From Rana temporaria (Eukaryota > Chordata > Amphibia > Anura > Ranidae), in the NCBI RefSeq assembly GCF_905171775.1, contig NC_053491.1, positions 332,919,952 through 332,983,951 on the forward strand: a stretch of DNA of 64,000 bases. The letters run 5' to 3'. The position numbers were made by a program, and so were the translations under genes. The notes under the pieces are model-generated. The model was not told the origin of the DNA. It saw only the letters and a list, made by a program, of their open reading frames with translations, and searched no databases. How positions within the stretch are numbered: position 1 is the stretch's first letter; each line of letters begins with the position of its first letter. This document shows, piece after piece, positions 31,011-41,559 of the stretch.

Positions 31011-31647
31011 GGGGGCATATGGCGGGGGGTTGTTTTTCAGGGGTTCGGCTTGGCCCCTAAGTCTACATATACTATTTGCCAACACAGATGCACTTCGTTT
31101 AAGGGCTTTGCAGAAGGAAATCTGTCATTTCTGCCTTTTTTTTGCAGTGCTGACTTCTTATAAGATGTTTTGAACAGCATCAATGATAGACTTCCATCGG
31201 CAAAAGCCAGATGCTATTGCTTGCAACTATAGGTGCTACTCCGGCTGAGGTCTGATGTAGTAGAGTATGCCTTGTCTGCCTGCTGGCAATATTATAGAGG
31301 CATATGCTGCTCCAGTCCAGTCTGGCGCTATTAGGTCCACCCCATTAAGAAAAGACCTTTGCTTTTTCTCCAATCAGAAGAAACCTTTACACGTGCTTGC
31401 ACTAATTGCTGTCTAAGCCAATAAGCGGCCTCCCACCAGCATGGTAGGGGCTTTTGAGGTTGATACTGTGAGCCAGGATACAGCATCAGCAGGACAAAGA
31501 GCAAAGATGCAGGGCTATCCTGGCATTTCTGGGACAGTTGGCATCAATGCAAATCTCTTGAGATCTGTCACATGTCAATCTCAGAATCCAAGAATATCCT
31601 GTGTTTAGTAACACATTAAATGTAAATAATACCACTGTCTAAAACTG

Positions 31648-31785
31648 ACTAAACCATGACCCTCCAGCTGTTGATGAACTACACGTCCCATGAGGCATTG
31701 TAAAACTCTGACATTCATTGACATGACTAGGCATGATGGGAATTGTAGTTCCTAAACAACTGGAGGGCCATAGTTTGGAGCAGTG
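31648..31785. repeat. Short foldback MITE
   Basis: AAACCATGACCCTCCAGCTG on the left is mirrored by CAACTGGAGGGCCATAGTTT on the right. The inner ACTACACGTCCCATGAGGC is mirrored by GCATGATGGGAATTGTAGT. Arms are about 50 bases and the total about 135. The sequence class is common in frogs and fish. I see no clear target duplication. Confidence 0.7.
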
Positions 31786-31949
31786 GCTGCCGTCCATAGG
31801 CATTAAAAAAAAAAGCACAGGACTAATCCCCTTGTGTTCTGTGGAGAGGGGAGGCCCCTCCCCTCTTCACTGAACACAAGGAAAAAGCAAGGAACTAGCT
31901 GCCGCTGAAAGGCGATCTAACTTAGGGGACACATGTGAGCAGGACTCAG

Positions 31950-32660
31950 CTGCTGATGGGGACACTGCATCTGATGTGAGGAGGGGCTCTGCTGATGGGG
32001 ACACTAAGATGTAAGGAGGGGCTCCACTGATGGGGACACTGATATGAAGAGGGGCTCCGCTGATGGGGACTCTGATGTCAGGAGGGGCTCCGCTGATGGG
32101 GACACTGATATGAAGAGGGACTCCGCTGATGGGGACACTGATGTGAGGAGGGGCTCCGCTGTTGGGGACACTGATGTGAGGAGGGGCTCTGCTGATGGGG
32201 ACACAGATGTGAGGAGGGGCTCCGCTGATGGGGGCACAGATGTGAGGAGGGACTCCACTGATGGGGACACAGATGTTAGGAGGGGCTCCGCTGTTGGGGA
32301 CACTGATGTGAGGAGGGGCTCTGCTGATGGGGACACAGATGTGAGGAGGGGCTCCGCTGATGGGGACACTGATGTGAGGAGGGGCTCCGCTGTTGGGGAC
32401 ACTGATGTGAGGAGGGGCTCTGCTGATGGGGACACTGATGTGAGGAGGGGCTCCGCTGTTGGGGACACTGATGTGAGGAGAGGCTCTGCTGATGGGGACA
32501 CAGATGTGAGGAGGGGCTCCGCTGATGGGGGCACAGATGTGAGGAGGGACTCCACTGATGGGGACACAGATGTGAGGAGGGGCTCCGCTGATGGGGGCAC
32601 AGATGTGAGGAGGGGCTCCGCTGATGGAGACACAGATGTGAGGAGGGGGACTCTGCTGGG
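31950..32660. repeat. 33-bp minisatellite, about 20 copies
   Basis: Unit about GATGTGAGGAGGGGCTCCGC followed by TGATGGGGACACT. The 33-base period keeps all frames open, so 130-290 codon ORFs appear on both strands, for example the plus-strand DVRRGSADGDT repeats. These are artefacts. Variant units (GCTGTTGGGG, GATGGGGGCACAG, GACTCCACTGATG) recur in the same order, indicating block amplification. Degenerate related copies trail to 32735. A faint relative lies at 44510-44620 (TCTGATGTAAGGGGG). Confidence 0.92.
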
Positions 32661-32826
32661 GGCACCTGATGTAAGTACGGACTCTGCTGGGGTTACCTGA
32701 TGTAAGGACGGACTCTGCTGGAGCACCTGATGGCATCTGGTGGCAGGTGACATGCTCAGGGCTTCCACTGATTCTGCATTATGGTGAGTCGAATGTTTTT
32801 ATTTTATATTACAATGTAATAATAGA

Positions 32827-32890
32827 AATAATGCGCTTCAATCATCCTAAAACCATAACAACCATGGTGCCGGGATGATTGAAGCGCTAA
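32827..32890. repeat. Short inverted repeat
   Basis: GCGCTTCAATCATCCTAAAA is mirrored by GGATGATTGAAGCGC with a loop of about 30 bases. The flanking 32736-33128 otherwise holds nothing recognisable. Confidence 0.7.
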
Positions 32891-33449
32891 CACCAGGTGT
32901 TTGGAGTATCTTCATCTGCTATTCGCTTTATCGTTTATTTCTGGAATACACATATCTATATTGTTGTGTAGGATCTGGGCCTGATCTCTCTCTCACTCTC
33001 TCCCTCCCTCTCCATCATGTCAGACGCTAACCACACTCCCTTAGAGCCCCACCCATTTAAGTCACGCCCACTATGGTCTGGCGCCCCCCCATCCTAAAAC
33101 TTCACCAGCCGTCACTGGTTTGGAGATCCTGTAATTAGGTGCAGTCTACTTTCTCCACTATAAGTGGCCCTCGTCTGCAGCGACATTGCAGTTGTAGAGG
33201 AAGTCAAGAAGAACATGGCTCCGCTATGGTTTTTCTGGGGCCCTAGGGAAGCTATCCATTTGGATGCTGTGTGACTCTAGCAGCCATCTTGGGTCAGGCA
33301 AATTTAAAGCCATGGCTCCTGGACTTAGCTCATTTGTAAGTGGGTAGAGTAAGGACAGGTACCCAATCTGTAATGATAAAACTAGCAACAGGGAAAGGTT
33401 CCTGACGAGGAGGGAAAGCATAGGGATTGCTATTTCTCTGGACATCATT

Positions 33450-34178
33450 GCCCGGATTCACAAAGACTTACACCGACGTATCTACTGATATGCCGTCGTA
33501 AGTCCAAATGAGCGCTGTCGTATCTATGCACTGATTCTTTAAATGAGATACGCCTGAATTTTGGCAAGATACGACCAACGTAAGTCTCCTACGCCGTCGT
33601 ATCTTGGGTGCATATTTTCGCTGGCCGCTAGGGGCGCTTCCGTTGATTTACGCATCGAATATGTAAATGAGCAAGATACGCTGATTCACGAAGGTATTTG
33701 CGCCCGTCGCTGTAATCTAAGTCGTTTACGTAAGGCGTTTTTCCGGCGTAAAGTTAAACCACCAAAAAGCTGGTCTAAGTCGTTCAGGGTATGGACGTCG
33801 GAACTGCCATCGGATTTTACGTTGTTTACGTAAGTCGTACGTGAATGGGGCTGGGCGTAAGTTGTGTTCACGTCGTACGTATTGAGCCGTCGTATCTTAG
33901 GGAGTATTTGTGACGTGATTCTGAGCATGCGCGCGCATGCGCTGTTTGTTTGGCCATGCATTTACATGGGGTCACGCTTCATTATAATACTACATGCCCA
34001 CTGCCTTGCTACTTTGAATTAGGCGGGCTTACGCTGGCCATTTTACGTTACGCCGGCGCAAGAAAGGGAGCAAGTGCTTTGTGAATACAGTACAAGCCTC
34101 TCTGTGTTACGTCGGCGTAGCGCATATCAGATGCGCTACGCCGCTCTAAAGATACGCCGATCTCTCTCAATCTGGCCC
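33450..34178. mobile_element. Harbinger-type MITE inside the LTR
   Basis: The left end GCCCGGATTCACAAAG and the reversed right end GGGGCCAGATTGAGAG resemble the ends of the Harbingers at 36010 and 51428. The interior is filled with TACGTCGTA/CGTCGTATC motifs in both orientations (ACGCCGTCGTATC, GACGGCTCAATACGTACGACGTG type). It is non-coding. The target duplication is not clear. Confidence 0.6.
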
Positions 34179-34460
34179 CTTCCCTCTTGGGCCTGAGACA
34201 GCCAGGCCACATTCTGTCCCACCTAACAGGCGCTGTCAGTTGACTGATACCTGCTCTCTACACACTGTTGGGATCTGTGAGTGTTCCCAGTTGGGCTGTC
34301 TTCCCACCAAGTTTATTATGAACTGTCTTTGCATTACATCAATACAATTTCTTCATATTGCAATTGGACTGTGTGTGTTATTGCACCACACTGCACCCTA
34401 TCTACACTTGGAAGCAGTTGGTCCCTTGCAGCGGGTGCAAAAGGAGGATTGGGTTCCAGC

Positions 34461-34770
34461 ATGACTCCACTAAGATACACCTTTGCCCTAATACCAAAGT
34501 TCAATGGCTCTAACATTCCTCTGGCAGAGTGGGAGAAGAGACTGGAGAGTGACACATGCCTATACCAGGTTCTAGCCCGGCTGGTGATGGAGCCGCCTAT
34601 TGTACCTTAGAAGATGATGCCAGAGGATGAGCGTGCTACTCTAGAACAGATTGTGTCACACCTGGAGGGTCTGTTTAGGGAGAAGATACCGCTTTTGGCA
34701 CTACAGAACCTCTGGAGGTGCTTGGAAAAGAGGGATGTGCGCGGCTACGCTGACATCACTGTTATCATTG
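34461..34770 (+). pseudogene. Gag-like fragment of the LTR remnant
   Basis: From an ATG at 34461 the frame reads MTPLRYTFALIPKFNGSNIP, AEWEKRLE and LARLVMEPPIVP, then a TAG at 34608. Sequence of similar style continues in the next ORF (34614 onward: MPEDERATLEQIVSHLEGLF, LLALQNLWRCLEKRDV). The FNGSN...WEKRLE pattern and position between LTRs suggest the N-terminal part of gag. I do not recognise a specific family, and the protein is truncated. Confidence 0.4.
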
Positions 34771-34984
34771 TTGTCTCCATGTTGCTGCGATGCGAAGGAC
34801 AGAATCTATTAAAGAGGGGGGAGTGTAGGCAGGTTCAATCTACTTTCTCTACTGTAGGTGGTGCTTGTCTGCAGCAGCATTGCAGTTGGAGAGGAAGTCA
34901 AGTGGAACATGGTTCCTCAATATTTTACTGGGGAAACTACCTGATTGGATGCTGCCGCCCCATGTGACATTAGCAGCCATCTAT

Positions 34985-35434
34985 TAAAATAACAAACATG
35001 TTATACTTACCTCCACTGTGCAGTTTGTTTTGCACAGAATGGCCCCGATCCACGTCTTCTGGGGTCCCTCAGCGGCTGTCTCTGGTCCTCCCCACAAGAA
35101 CTCACCACAGTCATGTAAGAGAGCTCGCATGGTGGTGAGTCCTTTCGGGCGCGCTCCCGTGATACAACGAGCAGCCATAGCCGCTCACTGTATCACTCGG
35201 CCCCGCCCCTCGGCACGATGCGTCACCCGATGTGATTGACAGCCGCTCTAGCTAATCAGCGGCCAGGCTGAGCGGCGAAGAGGATTTCGGGACTGAGCGC
35301 GGGACTTTCGAGGGGTCAGGAAAGTAAAACAAGGGCTCGAGGGGGGTGGAGGGACGACATCATCAGATGTTTTTTCACCTTAATGCATAGATTGCATTAA
35401 GATAAAAAAATACATTTCTTTACAACTCCTTTAA
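34985..35434 (+). mobile_element. TTAA-family (T2-like) MITE, copy A, left end lost
   Basis: It shares ACATGTTATACTTACCTCCA, the GGCCCCGATCCACGTCTTCTGG block, CTTAATGCATAGATTGCATT and the terminal TTACAACTCCTTTAA with three other copies in this window. The right end reads TTAAAGGAGTTGTAAAG in reverse, matching the TTAAAGGRR ends of frog T2-type MITEs. The left end is absent. Confidence 0.75.
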
Positions 35435-36006
35435 AGTAGAACTATAGACAACCCTTTTATTTTCCATCTTGGATTGAGTAAGGGATGGTTATAGCCCCTG
35501 TTAATTTTTTTTGCCATCTGTTCATTTCCCTTCATGTCCTGCCCCATAGCCAAACAAGAAGTGAGAGGAAATCTCTGCAGATTAAGGGAACCCCTCCTCC
35601 ACCTTCAGGCCCTCTACTAGTACTAGTGTCCCCACTGGAACATTTCAGGGCAGGCCTTAAACGGGAAGGGGTGTGACCTTGACAGGAAGGGGTGGATCAT
35701 ATTTAAATTATGGGGGCGCATGAGTTTAGTCAGGCCTAGGGCAGCACAAAACCTAAATACACCACTGGAGCTAATATCAATTCACCTGGCGGTACTCAGT
35801 AAATCAGCAATAACTGTGTGGGAACAACAACACCACTGTTGTGAGGATATAAATCTATATATATAAAATATACATATGTAGAGGAATTCTGCATTGAAAC
35901 ACATGTGGGGAAGGATTAAATCCAAATTTGCTTTCTGTCAGTTAGTGATGACTAAATCCTCTTTAACTAAAAGGTATTTTAGTTGTACAAACCATGCACT
36001 AGAGAC

Positions 36007-36736
36007 AATGGGCCAGATTCACGTAGCGCAGCGGATCTAATAGATCCGCTCGTTCTACGTGAATTAAGATCCGCTCCCGCAAGTTTAGGAGGCAAGTGGC
36101 TAATTCACAAACCACTTACCTCCAAACTTGCGACGGCGGATCCTAAATCCCCCAGCGGAATTCAAATTCCGCGGCTAGGGGAGTGTCATATTTAAATCAG
36201 GCGCGCTCCCGCGCCGATTTAAATACGCATGCGTCGTCCGGGGAATTTCCCGGCGTGCATTGCTCCCACTGACGTCAATAGGACGTCAGTGGTTGCGACG
36301 GGAGCTAGACTTGCGACGCGCGTGTTCGTGAATCGGCGTACGCAAACGACGTAGGAAATTTCAAACTCGACGCGGGAACGACGGCTATACTTAACAATAC
36401 TTACCCCTGCTTTTAGCAGGGGTAAGTATACGACGGGTACCGCGCTACGGAAACGACGTAAGAACACTGCGTCGGGTCCGCGTACGGTCGTGAATTTCGC
36501 GTATCTCGCTGATTTACATATTATTCAGTGTAAATCAGCGGGAACGCCCCCGGCGCCATTTTTAAATCAAAAAAAAGATCCGACAGTGTAACACAGTGTA
36601 ACACTGTCGGATCTCAGCCCTATCTATGCGTAACTGGTTCTATGAATCAGGCGCATAGATAGGACCTGAAAAAAGCTGAGATACGATGGTGTATCTGAGA
36701 TACACCGTCGTATCTGCTTCGTGAATCTGGCCCAAT
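36007..36736. mobile_element. Harbinger-type MITE (724 bp)
   Basis: The element is 36010-36733 with perfect termini GGGCCAGATTCACG and flanking AAT at 36007-36009 and 36734-36736. Internal hairpins include GCGGATCTAATAGATCCGC (36040), TACTTACCCCTGC/GCAGGGGTAAGTA (36400-36428) and AGATCCGACAGTG/CACTGTCGGATCT (36577-36615). Non-coding. The ends resemble those of the autonomous Harbinger at 51428 (GGCCCAGATTCTC), a likely source of transposase. Positions 35435-36006 hold only T- and A-rich sequence. Confidence 0.75.
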
Positions 36737-37429
36737 GGCTATAAAAGGTTCCATACAAAATCTTGCAATTTATGTTTAAAGTACTCCTCATATAATGATT
36801 TGTTAACTTAAATGCTGTTCTTTTAATAGTTGACACACTGAGAAGAACTCACAGTGGTATAAATTAAGTGACGACGTGTCATACATTGTGCTTTTGAAGT
36901 AATAGAAGCAAGGAAAATCAGATTGGAAGAGATGTACTAATTATAAATCTGAATTTCTTGTAACAATTGTATGGCCTGCTAGTTTCTGTTCTCAGCTGAC
37001 AATTTTAAAAAGGTCTGGTATGAAAAGCACCCCTGGAGGATTCCTTAGCTCATACGGTCAGCACAGAGTGCATTAATGTAAAGTGCACTGAAGCGCACAT
37101 TAACTTATACTTTAAAACACAGAAAGTCTTTACTTGTACCTCCTGGGTTGCCACCCAACATGCTGGATACCTGTCTGGGCTAGCTTCTATTTCTACTTGA
37201 TGCTTCATTCCCCTGAACACACGTTATTTGATAGCACCACTGAAGACAAGGAACAGTATCTTTGTTCCTTGCTTAAAAACCTAATTAAGACTTGATAAGG
37301 GGTATTAGGGGTCACTTCTGCTCGGAAAGAGATTTTTTTCCCTACTGCCGTTACAGAAGTTTAACCTGTATAGGGTTAAACCTGATGATTCCAAGAAGGA
37401 GGATAAAGAGTAAAGGAGGTATCGGTTGA

Positions 37430-38229
37430 TACAGAGGACATTTGCGTGGCATGCTTTTATACTGCTAGCGGATGCTGAGCTGGGGGGGGGGGGGGTCGGA
37501 GATGAGGTTACTGGTGGTGTATTTTGTTTCCAGGCATATGGAGGACAGAGGGTCAGTGTCCGTGATAGAGCGGAAGCTGGCGGGATTGGCTTTTTGGTTC
37601 AAGCTTCAAGGCCTGCCCAACTTTACTAAAGATGTTTGGGTGCGTCAAGTGCTTAAGGAGTATCGGAAGGTTCACCCTCAAAAAGATGCGAGAAGGCCGG
37701 TTTCTTTCGTGATTCTACAGGTTATTAGTGGGTAATTGGGAGGTGTGTGTTCATCTGGTTGAGGTACTTTTGTTCAGAACAGCTTTTTCGCTGGCGTTTT
37801 TTGGAGCATTTCGAGTGGGGGAGCTGGTGAGTCCATCTAGGAGGTTGTCAGGGGGTTTAGCGGTGAAGGATGTGGGTCTCTTTGATAATAGTGTGGTGTT
37901 GCGGTTGCGTCGGTCGAAAACGGATCAGAGCGGTAAGCGTGTGGAGATTCAGTTATTTACCTCTCCTGGGGCTCCAGTTTGCCCGGTTACGGTGGTTAAG
38001 GAATTTTTGGGGGTGCGTCCGGTCGGGGGAGGGGGTGCTACTGGTGCATGAGGGTGGGTCTTTTCTGTCTAGGTTTCAATTTGTGGCTGTTTTTCGCAAG
38101 TGCCTCAGGGTGGCCGGACTCGATGGTACGCAATTTGCTTCCCACTCCTTCTGCATTGGGGCGGCCACAGAGGAATCCAGGGAGTTTCATTCAAATGTGC
38201 GCCCTCATTTGGTAGTGGAGGTGGTTTGA
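37430..38229 (+). pseudogene. Tyrosine recombinase, frameshifted, catalytic Arg replaced
   Basis: In DIRS-order elements this enzyme integrates a circular DNA copy. Recognisable pieces in order: an N-terminal SAM-like segment (KLAGLAFWFKLQGLP, VRQVLKEYRKVHPQKDARRP), the catalytic box with the first Arg (FRTAFSLAFFGAFRVGELVS), VLRLRRSKTDQSGKRVEIQL, CPVTVVKEFL, then GTQFASHSFCIGAATEES. That last motif is normally HxxR. Here the Arg position is Cys (codon 38152-38154), which should abolish catalysis. Frame changes occur near 37730 and 38025. The terminal catalytic Tyr region is not recognisable. Confidence 0.75.
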
Positions 38230-38304
38230 TGTGAGGGTGGGGTTCAGAGCAATTTTATCAGGAGCTATGTTATGCTGTGTAGTATCAGGGTAGGGGTGAT
38301 GTAG

Positions 38305-38850
38305 ATGTTCGTGTGTTGGGGTATTGGTTCTACTTTGTTTCTGCGTTTTTTGTTTCAGATGGAGGTCAAATATGCCTCGTCTGGATTCTTGGACATTTAT
38401 ATGTCTTTTGGGGGGCCAGGAGAGCAGGCGCTAGGCCGGACGGCAGAAAACTGGGGATCCCGAGACAGGAGGCTTGCAGTAGGTGGTTGGGAATCCCGGG
38501 GTTTGGTATGGAACAGGGTGGTGCCTGACGTGTATCGGTACTTGCGGCTGGACAGACTTCCTGATGTGCTGGTATTACATATGGGAGGGAATGACTTGGG
38601 GGTCAGATCCATTGTGTATCTGATAGCGACTGTGATGTCGGATTTTCTGACGTTGCAGAAGGCTTTCCCGAAGACATTGATAGTGAGGTCTGACACAGTG
38701 GCACGGACTAGCTGGTGGAGGGCAAGATCGGTGGACAGGCTCAAAAAGTTGAGAGTGAGGGTGAATAAGGTGATTGGCTGTTTCATGGCCAGTAAAGGGG
38801 GCTTGGTGATACGGCACATGGAGTTGGAGGTCAATGTGGGGATGTACTAG
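38305..38850 (+). pseudogene. SGNH-hydrolase-like ORF of the Ngaro remnant
   Basis: A frame of 181 codons shows PDVLVLHMGGNDLGVRS, which matches SGNH block III (GxND). It is followed by a TLIVRSDTVART-like strand, an RLKKLRVRVNKVI helix and VIRHMELEVN at the position of the final His block. The Ser-containing first block is degenerate (VCWGIGSTLFLR). Ngaro elements carry such a hydrolase after the recombinase (family knowledge); its role is unclear. I treat it as a relic because the first block is damaged and the upstream gene is dead. Confidence 0.65.
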
Positions 38851-39307
38851 CAGAGGGATTGGGGGGAAAATGTCATCAGTGGGGATCGATTTGTGGGCGC
38901 TGGGTCTGCAGGATGGTATTCAGATTTCATGGAAATGGTGGGGGGCTCATCGGTGGTATGTGCCCCTCTGATGTATTCCAGTGTTGCTGGTGATACGGCT
39001 GGAGGCCTGGTGTGGTAAAAAGATGGTCCCGCAGTGTAGTGGTGGAAAGTTTAACGGTTTTGGGGTGCGGTCAGAGACCAACAGACTGGGAGTTAAGAAA
39101 CTGTGGTTAAAAATGTGGAATGCATGTTAATGGAAAGTTATTTGATTAAAGTTATTTAATATTTGGAGTTATTTATTTTATAAAAAAGGCTGTTATGGCC
39201 AGTTATACTCCAACTCCTGTGTGGTCTATTATTTTGAAATAAGGGGGTAAGATATGTGGAAAGTTATAAAAATGGGTTTAAAAGGGAAAATGGGGGTGTT
39301 GTTCAGC

Positions 39308-39625
39308 ATGTGTCCACAGTTTCAGCCTATGTCCCCCCAGTTTCAGCCTGTTTCCCCCCCAGTTTCAGCCTGTTTCCCCCCCAGTTTCAGCCTGTGTCCC
39401 CCCCCCCCAGTTTCAGCCTGTGTCCCCGTCCCCCCAGTTTCAGCCTGTGTCGTCCCCCCCAGTTTCAGCCTGTGTCCACTCCCCAGTTTCAGCCTGTGTT
39501 CCCCCCCAGTTTCAGCCTGGTTCCCCCCCCCCACAGTTTCAGCCTGTGTCCCCCCCCCAGTTTCAGCCTGTGTTCCCCCCCAGTTTAAGCCTGTGTCCCC
39601 CCCCCAGTTTCAGCCTGTGTTCCAG
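39308..39625. repeat. C-rich minisatellite
   Basis: About eleven copies of (C)n-AGTTTCAGCCTGTGTCC, period about 23-31 bases because the C-run varies from about 5 to 10. Long ORFs on both strands (for example SACVPPSFSLCP) are repeat artefacts. Confidence 0.92.
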
Positions 39626-39631
39626 CGATCA

Positions 39632-39918
39632 TAGGGGATGAGAGGGGAGAGCTGCCGCCGCTGCCTGGCTGATTAGAGCGCTGGGGAACATGACAGCTTT
39701 CTTTACAATAGCTGTGTGTTTCCCTGCTGTGCAGCCCCATATACAGCCCCTCCCCCTTGTCCAGGGAACTTTGATAGACAGATACCCTCCCAGACAAGCG
39801 GGAGGGCATGTATATGGTGCTGCACGGCGGGAAACACACAGCTATTGTAAAGAAATCTGTTATGTTCCCCAGCGCTCTAATCAGCCAGGCGGCGGCTCTC
39901 CCCTCTCATCCCCTACGA
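39632..39918. repeat. Foldback with about 130-base arms
   Basis: GATGAGAGGGGAGAGCTGCC on the left is mirrored by the right GGCTCTCCCCTCTCATC. Inner pairs include GATTAGAGCGCTGGGGAACA with TGTTCCCCAGCGCTCTAATC, and TACAATAGCTGTGTGTTTCC with GAAACACACAGCTATTGTA. The centre is near 39775. Non-coding; a probable MITE or foldback transposon. Confidence 0.85.
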
Positions 39919-40109
39919 TTGCTGGGACAAAGGAAATAGAACCTAGGTCGACGGCGGTGCTCACCCCCCCCCCCCCCCCCGCTCCCAGGCAGCTCAAAAT
40001 CCACTAGCAAAATTGATTTTTTGAGGGCTGCCCTATACTATGCTGGCTCCGGCCCTGCTTTAAGGCAAGTCTGTGGCAGCCGACTAAGTCAACACAACAC
40101 CTACCAGGT

Positions 40110-40350
40110 GCCCATGGCTGCCTAGTTTGCCTAGTGGTAGCTCTGAGTGCACCTGTGGGTTACCTGCACTGAGCCATAGACTTCAGTTATTACCCTACAG
40201 GTTTGGTGCCCTTTCAGAAAGTGCAGCACACCTGCAGGATGTAATAGAAGTCTACGGCAAAGTGCAGCTAACCCTCAGGAAAGCCACTGGTGCACTGCGC
40301 TGCACCTACAGTATGAATAAACCACAGCACATCAGTGTGAAAGCAGCCTT
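40110..40350. repeat. Imperfect foldback
   Basis: Complementary blocks such as GTGCACCTGTGGGTTACCTGCAC and GTGCAGCTAACCCTCAGG, and ATAGACTTCAG against GAAGTCTACG, indicate a degraded palindrome ending near GTGTGAAAGCAGCCTTA. Low-confidence MITE. Positions 40440-40770 hold nothing recognisable. Confidence 0.4.
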
Positions 40351-40774
40351 AGGCCCCTTCAGACCCTCCATTTACCTCTATGGAGCAACAAATGTAAACA
40401 GACTTGTGCATCTGGATCATCTGTCCACTCTACTCGTAACCTCTTACCAAGTCACTTAAGTGGCCCTCACTCTTCAAAAGGATGGGCGTGATCTATGGTG
40501 TTTCTTCCAGACTGGATGAAAATTTTCCTTAACTTATGAAATAGAACCTCAGTTATGCACTACAGATGACGTAAGCAGGGCCCAAATGCTTAAAAGTAGA
40601 CATTGTTTAACTAAATGTCTTCATTAAGAGTTGTAATGTGGCTTTATTTAGGTGTGTGATAGAGGAATATTTTTTTTTATGGACCCAGAGCAGCCAATTG
40701 CACATATTTTGAAATTTTCAACTGCTTATCAATGTTTTATGAATCTAAAAAAACATGTTTTTAAAGCAACATTA

Positions 40775-40960
40775 ATGACTATATTAGTGGTATATGCACG
40801 CTCCAGTATTTGCACATTTTCTCTGTAGAAAGTGCTATCCAGTACCAGCTTTCTATTGACTCTTCCAGGTTATTCAATTTGCATTAAATTCTTCATTTAA
40901 TGATCTGACTGATCACACATCCTTGTAGGATAAATCTGAAATATGTGTAGGTCTGTGAAG
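40775..40960 (+). repeat. Left copy of direct duplication flanking the 75-bp satellite
   Basis: GCTTTCTATTGACTCTTCCA GGTTATT, TTCTTCATTTAATGATCTG and ACTGATCACACATCCTTGTA GGATA are repeated, slightly diverged, at 44155-44330. See the finding on this duplication. Confidence 0.8.
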
Positions 40961-41559
40961 TTCTGCTAGGGTGTGTAGTTTTGCTTAGGGGTTGAGGCTA
41001 TGAAGTCCTGCTGTATGGCTATAACGTTCTGCTGGGGTGTGCAGTCTTGCCACAGGGGTAGAGAATATTAAGTCCTGCTGTATGGGTATGACATTCTCCT
41101 GGTGTCTAGAGTCTTGCCATGGGGGTAGAAACTGTGAAGTCTTGCTGTATGGGTGTGAAGTTCTGCTGAGGTCTGTAGTCTTGCATTGAAGTATGGCAGG
41201 GACTCTGAACTGAAGTCCTGCTGTAAGACTTTTAAGTTCTACTGAGGTGTGTTGTCTTGCTCTGTGGGCAGGGACTGTGAAGTCGTGCTTTGTGGGTGTG
41301 CAGTCCAGCCATGGTAGTAGAGACTGTGAAGTCCTGCTGTGTGGGGGTGAAGTTCTGCTGAGGTATGTAGTCTTGATTTGGAGGATGGAAGGGCCTGTAA
41401 AGTCTTGCTGTGTGGCTTTTAAATTAAGGTGACCAAATTTTTTAAATTAAATCCGAGCACATATTTTTGTACTAGTAATGGCGGCAATCAGCAACGTCAG
41501 CGCCGCGCCCGCCTCACAGCCTGTCAAGTCTTGCTCTCTGGGCCCCAGCTACTACTGAA

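Larger units (their letters stand above)
33130..34984 (+). mobile_element. Deleted LTR retrotransposon remnant
   Basis: Two related LTR starts are seen. One is at 33130 (TGTAATTAGGTGCAGTCTAC) and one at 34824 (TGTAGGCAGGTTCAATCTAC), continuing similar for about 100 bases (TCTGCAGC..CATTGCAGTTG, GAGGAAGTCAAG). The second is preceded by a polypurine tract AAAGAGGGGGGAG. The first LTR carries a Harbinger MITE at about 33450-34180 and seems to end near 34430. The 3' LTR is cut off at about 34984 by a TTAA-family MITE. The internal region is only about 400 bases, so pol is gone. Confidence 0.65.
37390..39010 (+). mobile_element. Ngaro-type (DIRS order) tyrosine-recombinase retrotransposon remnant
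   Basis: Two protein remains lie in the order expected for the 3' half of a Ngaro element: a tyrosine recombinase (37430-38230) and an SGNH hydrolase (38305-38850). The reverse transcriptase and gag parts are missing upstream. The split direct repeats typical of the group are not recognisable. A G13 run interrupts the recombinase near 37481. Positions 36737-37389 and 39011-39300 hold nothing else I recognise. Confidence 0.7.

Noticed and set aside
31867..32768. ORFs of 218-289 codons on both strands (for example APPHICVPISG repeats)
   Set aside because: A 33-bp tandem repeat keeps every frame open. Simultaneous long ORFs on both strands over the same unit indicate an artefact.
39254..39641. 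Overlapping ORFs rich in Pro/Ser/Val (VSACVPPSFSLC)
   Set aside because: Translation of the C-rich minisatellite in several frames.
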